A DNA stretch of 5,032 nt from Cyclobacteriaceae bacterium (GTDB lineage Bacteria; Bacteroidota; Bacteroidia; Cytophagales; Cyclobacteriaceae), in the NCBI GenBank assembly GCA_028289505.1, contig JANQPK010000211.1, positions 1 to 5,032 on the forward strand, read 5' to 3'. The notes under the pieces were generated by a model that was given only the letters and a program-made list of their open reading frames with translations, ran no database searches and had not been told where the DNA came from. Of this stretch, positions 4,152 through 5,032 are shown one piece after another. Numbering within the stretch: position 1 is the first letter of the stretch; every line of letters starts with the position of its first letter. A program made the translations under genes and the position numbers.

Positions 4152-5032
4152 ATGCTTAGGCGCAGAAGATTTTTGAAAACCTCAGTCTTGGGGGGATTGA
4201 CTGTCGGTGGACTGCTGTCACAAACAACCGCCTGGGCATATTATCATTCAGGTCCCTCAAATTTAAAGATCACTGATTTGCGTTATGTAACCGTAAAGCA
4301 TCTAGGACGACCTTGTTCCATCCTTCGCATTGATACTAACCAGGATATATACGGATATGGAGAAGTACGGGATGGAGGTGATGTGGAGACCGCACTGGTG
4401 CTTAAAGGACTTTTATTGGGTAAGAATCCGACTCACGTGGAGGAAATCTTCAATGCCATCAAGCCGTATGGGGGGCATAATCGACTGGGAGGCGGGGTAA
4501 GTGGGGTGGAAATGGCATTATGGGATCTGAGGGGAAAAGCCTATGAAGTACCCGTTTGGAAATTGCTGGGAGGGCGATTCCGGCAAAGGATTCGTTTGTA
4601 TGCCGATACGCACGGCGATCGCGATTATCAGTTAATTCGTAAGAAAGTCACTACTCGGGTACAGCAGCAAGGCTTTACCTGGCTGAAGATGACCCGGGTT
4701 TTTAATGTATTAAAAGATGTTCCGGGTACCTTAGAGCCAAGTGATAATCAAATGCTGACCGAAAAGGGCATTGAGATGGTATCTGAATACCTGCAAATGA
4801 TACGTGATACTGTGGGAGATAAAGTGGAAATATCCGCTGACCACTTTGTGGGGCGGAATCTGGAAAACATGACCCGTCAGGCTCAGGCGTTAGAATCTGC
4901 AAAATTGGCTTGGATTGAAGAGCCTATCAATTGGAAACAAACCCTGCAATTGAAAGCGTTGCGGGAAGCCATAGAAACGCCAATTGCTACTGGAGAGAAT
5001 ATATTTGCGCTGGAAAGCTTTCAAGAATTGAT
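4152..5032 (+). CDS. Tat-exported mandelate racemase/muconate lactonizing enzyme family protein (enolase superfamily), 3' end outside window
   Basis: The frame is open from the ATG at 4152 to the window end, giving 293 residues without a stop; an in-frame TAG at 4146-4148 fixes the start. The N-terminus has a twin-arginine signal, RRRRFLK (3-9), a weakly hydrophobic Gly/Leu core and an AWA site with a likely cut after A29, so the folded enzyme should reach the periplasm. The enolase-type N-terminal capping domain follows (about 38-140, including GVEMALWDLRGKA and WKLLGG), then the barrel. K179 in WLKMTR is the likely strand-2 base. D230 (ISADH), E256 (WIEEP) and E282 (TGEN) are the metal ligands, spaced 26 and 26 residues, exactly as D195/E221/E247 in mandelate racemase. 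Such enzymes abstract the alpha-proton of a carboxylate, usually a sugar acid, for dehydration or racemisation. The strand 6-7 Asp/His region that would decide the reaction lies beyond the window. The CBM9-like neighbour suggests carbohydrate metabolism. Confidence 0.93.
   Translation, partial: MLRRRRFLKTSVLGGLTVGGLLSQTTAWAYYHSGPSNLKITDLRYVTVKHLGRPCSILRIDTNQDIYGYGEVRDGGDVETALVLKGLLLGKNPTHVEEIFNAIKPYGGHNRLGGGVSGVEMALWDLRGKAYEVPVWKLLGGRFRQRIRLYADTHGDRDYQLIRKKVTTRVQQQGFTWLKMTRVFNVLKDVPGTLEPSDNQMLTEKGIEMVSEYLQMIRDTVGDKVEISADHFVGRNLENMTRQAQALESAKLAWIEEPINWKQTLQLKALREAIETPIATGENIFALESFQEL

Noticed and set aside
4702..4902. Minus-strand 66-codon frame
   Set aside because: Lies opposite the barrel of the enolase-superfamily gene, whose metal-ligand motifs are intact on the plus strand.

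Overview
The window looks like a chromosomal segment of a Bacteroidota bacterium, probably a free-living member with moderate GC. This rests on four things: start codons without a convincing Shine-Dalgarno sequence and with A/T-rich leaders; a signal peptide ending in Ala-Gln; a secreted beta-rich protein of a type I associate with this phylum; and candidate promoters of the TTG / TAnnTTTG class. It is inference, because no marker gene is present. I found no rRNA, tRNA, CRISPR array, transposase or integrase.

Left part (1-1508): the C-terminal 196 residues of a stand-alone amino-acid-type adenylation enzyme, then after 4 nt a free 79-residue carrier protein with a DSL phosphopantetheine site. 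Facing them, with only 28 nt between stop codons, is a complete Sfp-type 4'-phosphopantetheinyl transferase. Together they form a minimal carrier-loading set: the transferase would make the holo-carrier and the adenylation enzyme would activate a carboxylic acid, probably an amino acid, and load it. The substrate cannot be read because the pocket-lining part of the adenylation domain lies upstream.

Middle part (1509-2720): a secreted 239-residue protein made of two diverged copies of one beta-rich unit. It is followed by a 143-bp AT-rich spacer with short direct repeats, then a 74-residue protein with one C-terminal membrane helix. Neither protein has a function I can assign.

Right part (2721-5032): a divergent locus. 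On the minus strand, a secreted or membrane-anchored family 9-like carbohydrate-binding (CBM9-like) protein is followed after a single base by a TspO/MBR membrane protein. On the plus strand, a Tat-exported mandelate racemase/muconate lactonizing-type (enolase superfamily) enzyme runs off the window end. The 74-bp gap between them holds an almost perfectly dyad-symmetric pair of candidate promoters around one 11-bp palindrome. The suggested theme is extracytoplasmic handling of a sugar or sugar acid, with TspO as an unexpected passenger or regulator.

There are no gene-free stretches above 300 bp. I see no unequivocally new system. The most unusual items are the exported enolase-superfamily enzyme with its mirror-image promoter, the CBM9-TspO coupling, and the internally duplicated secreted protein.
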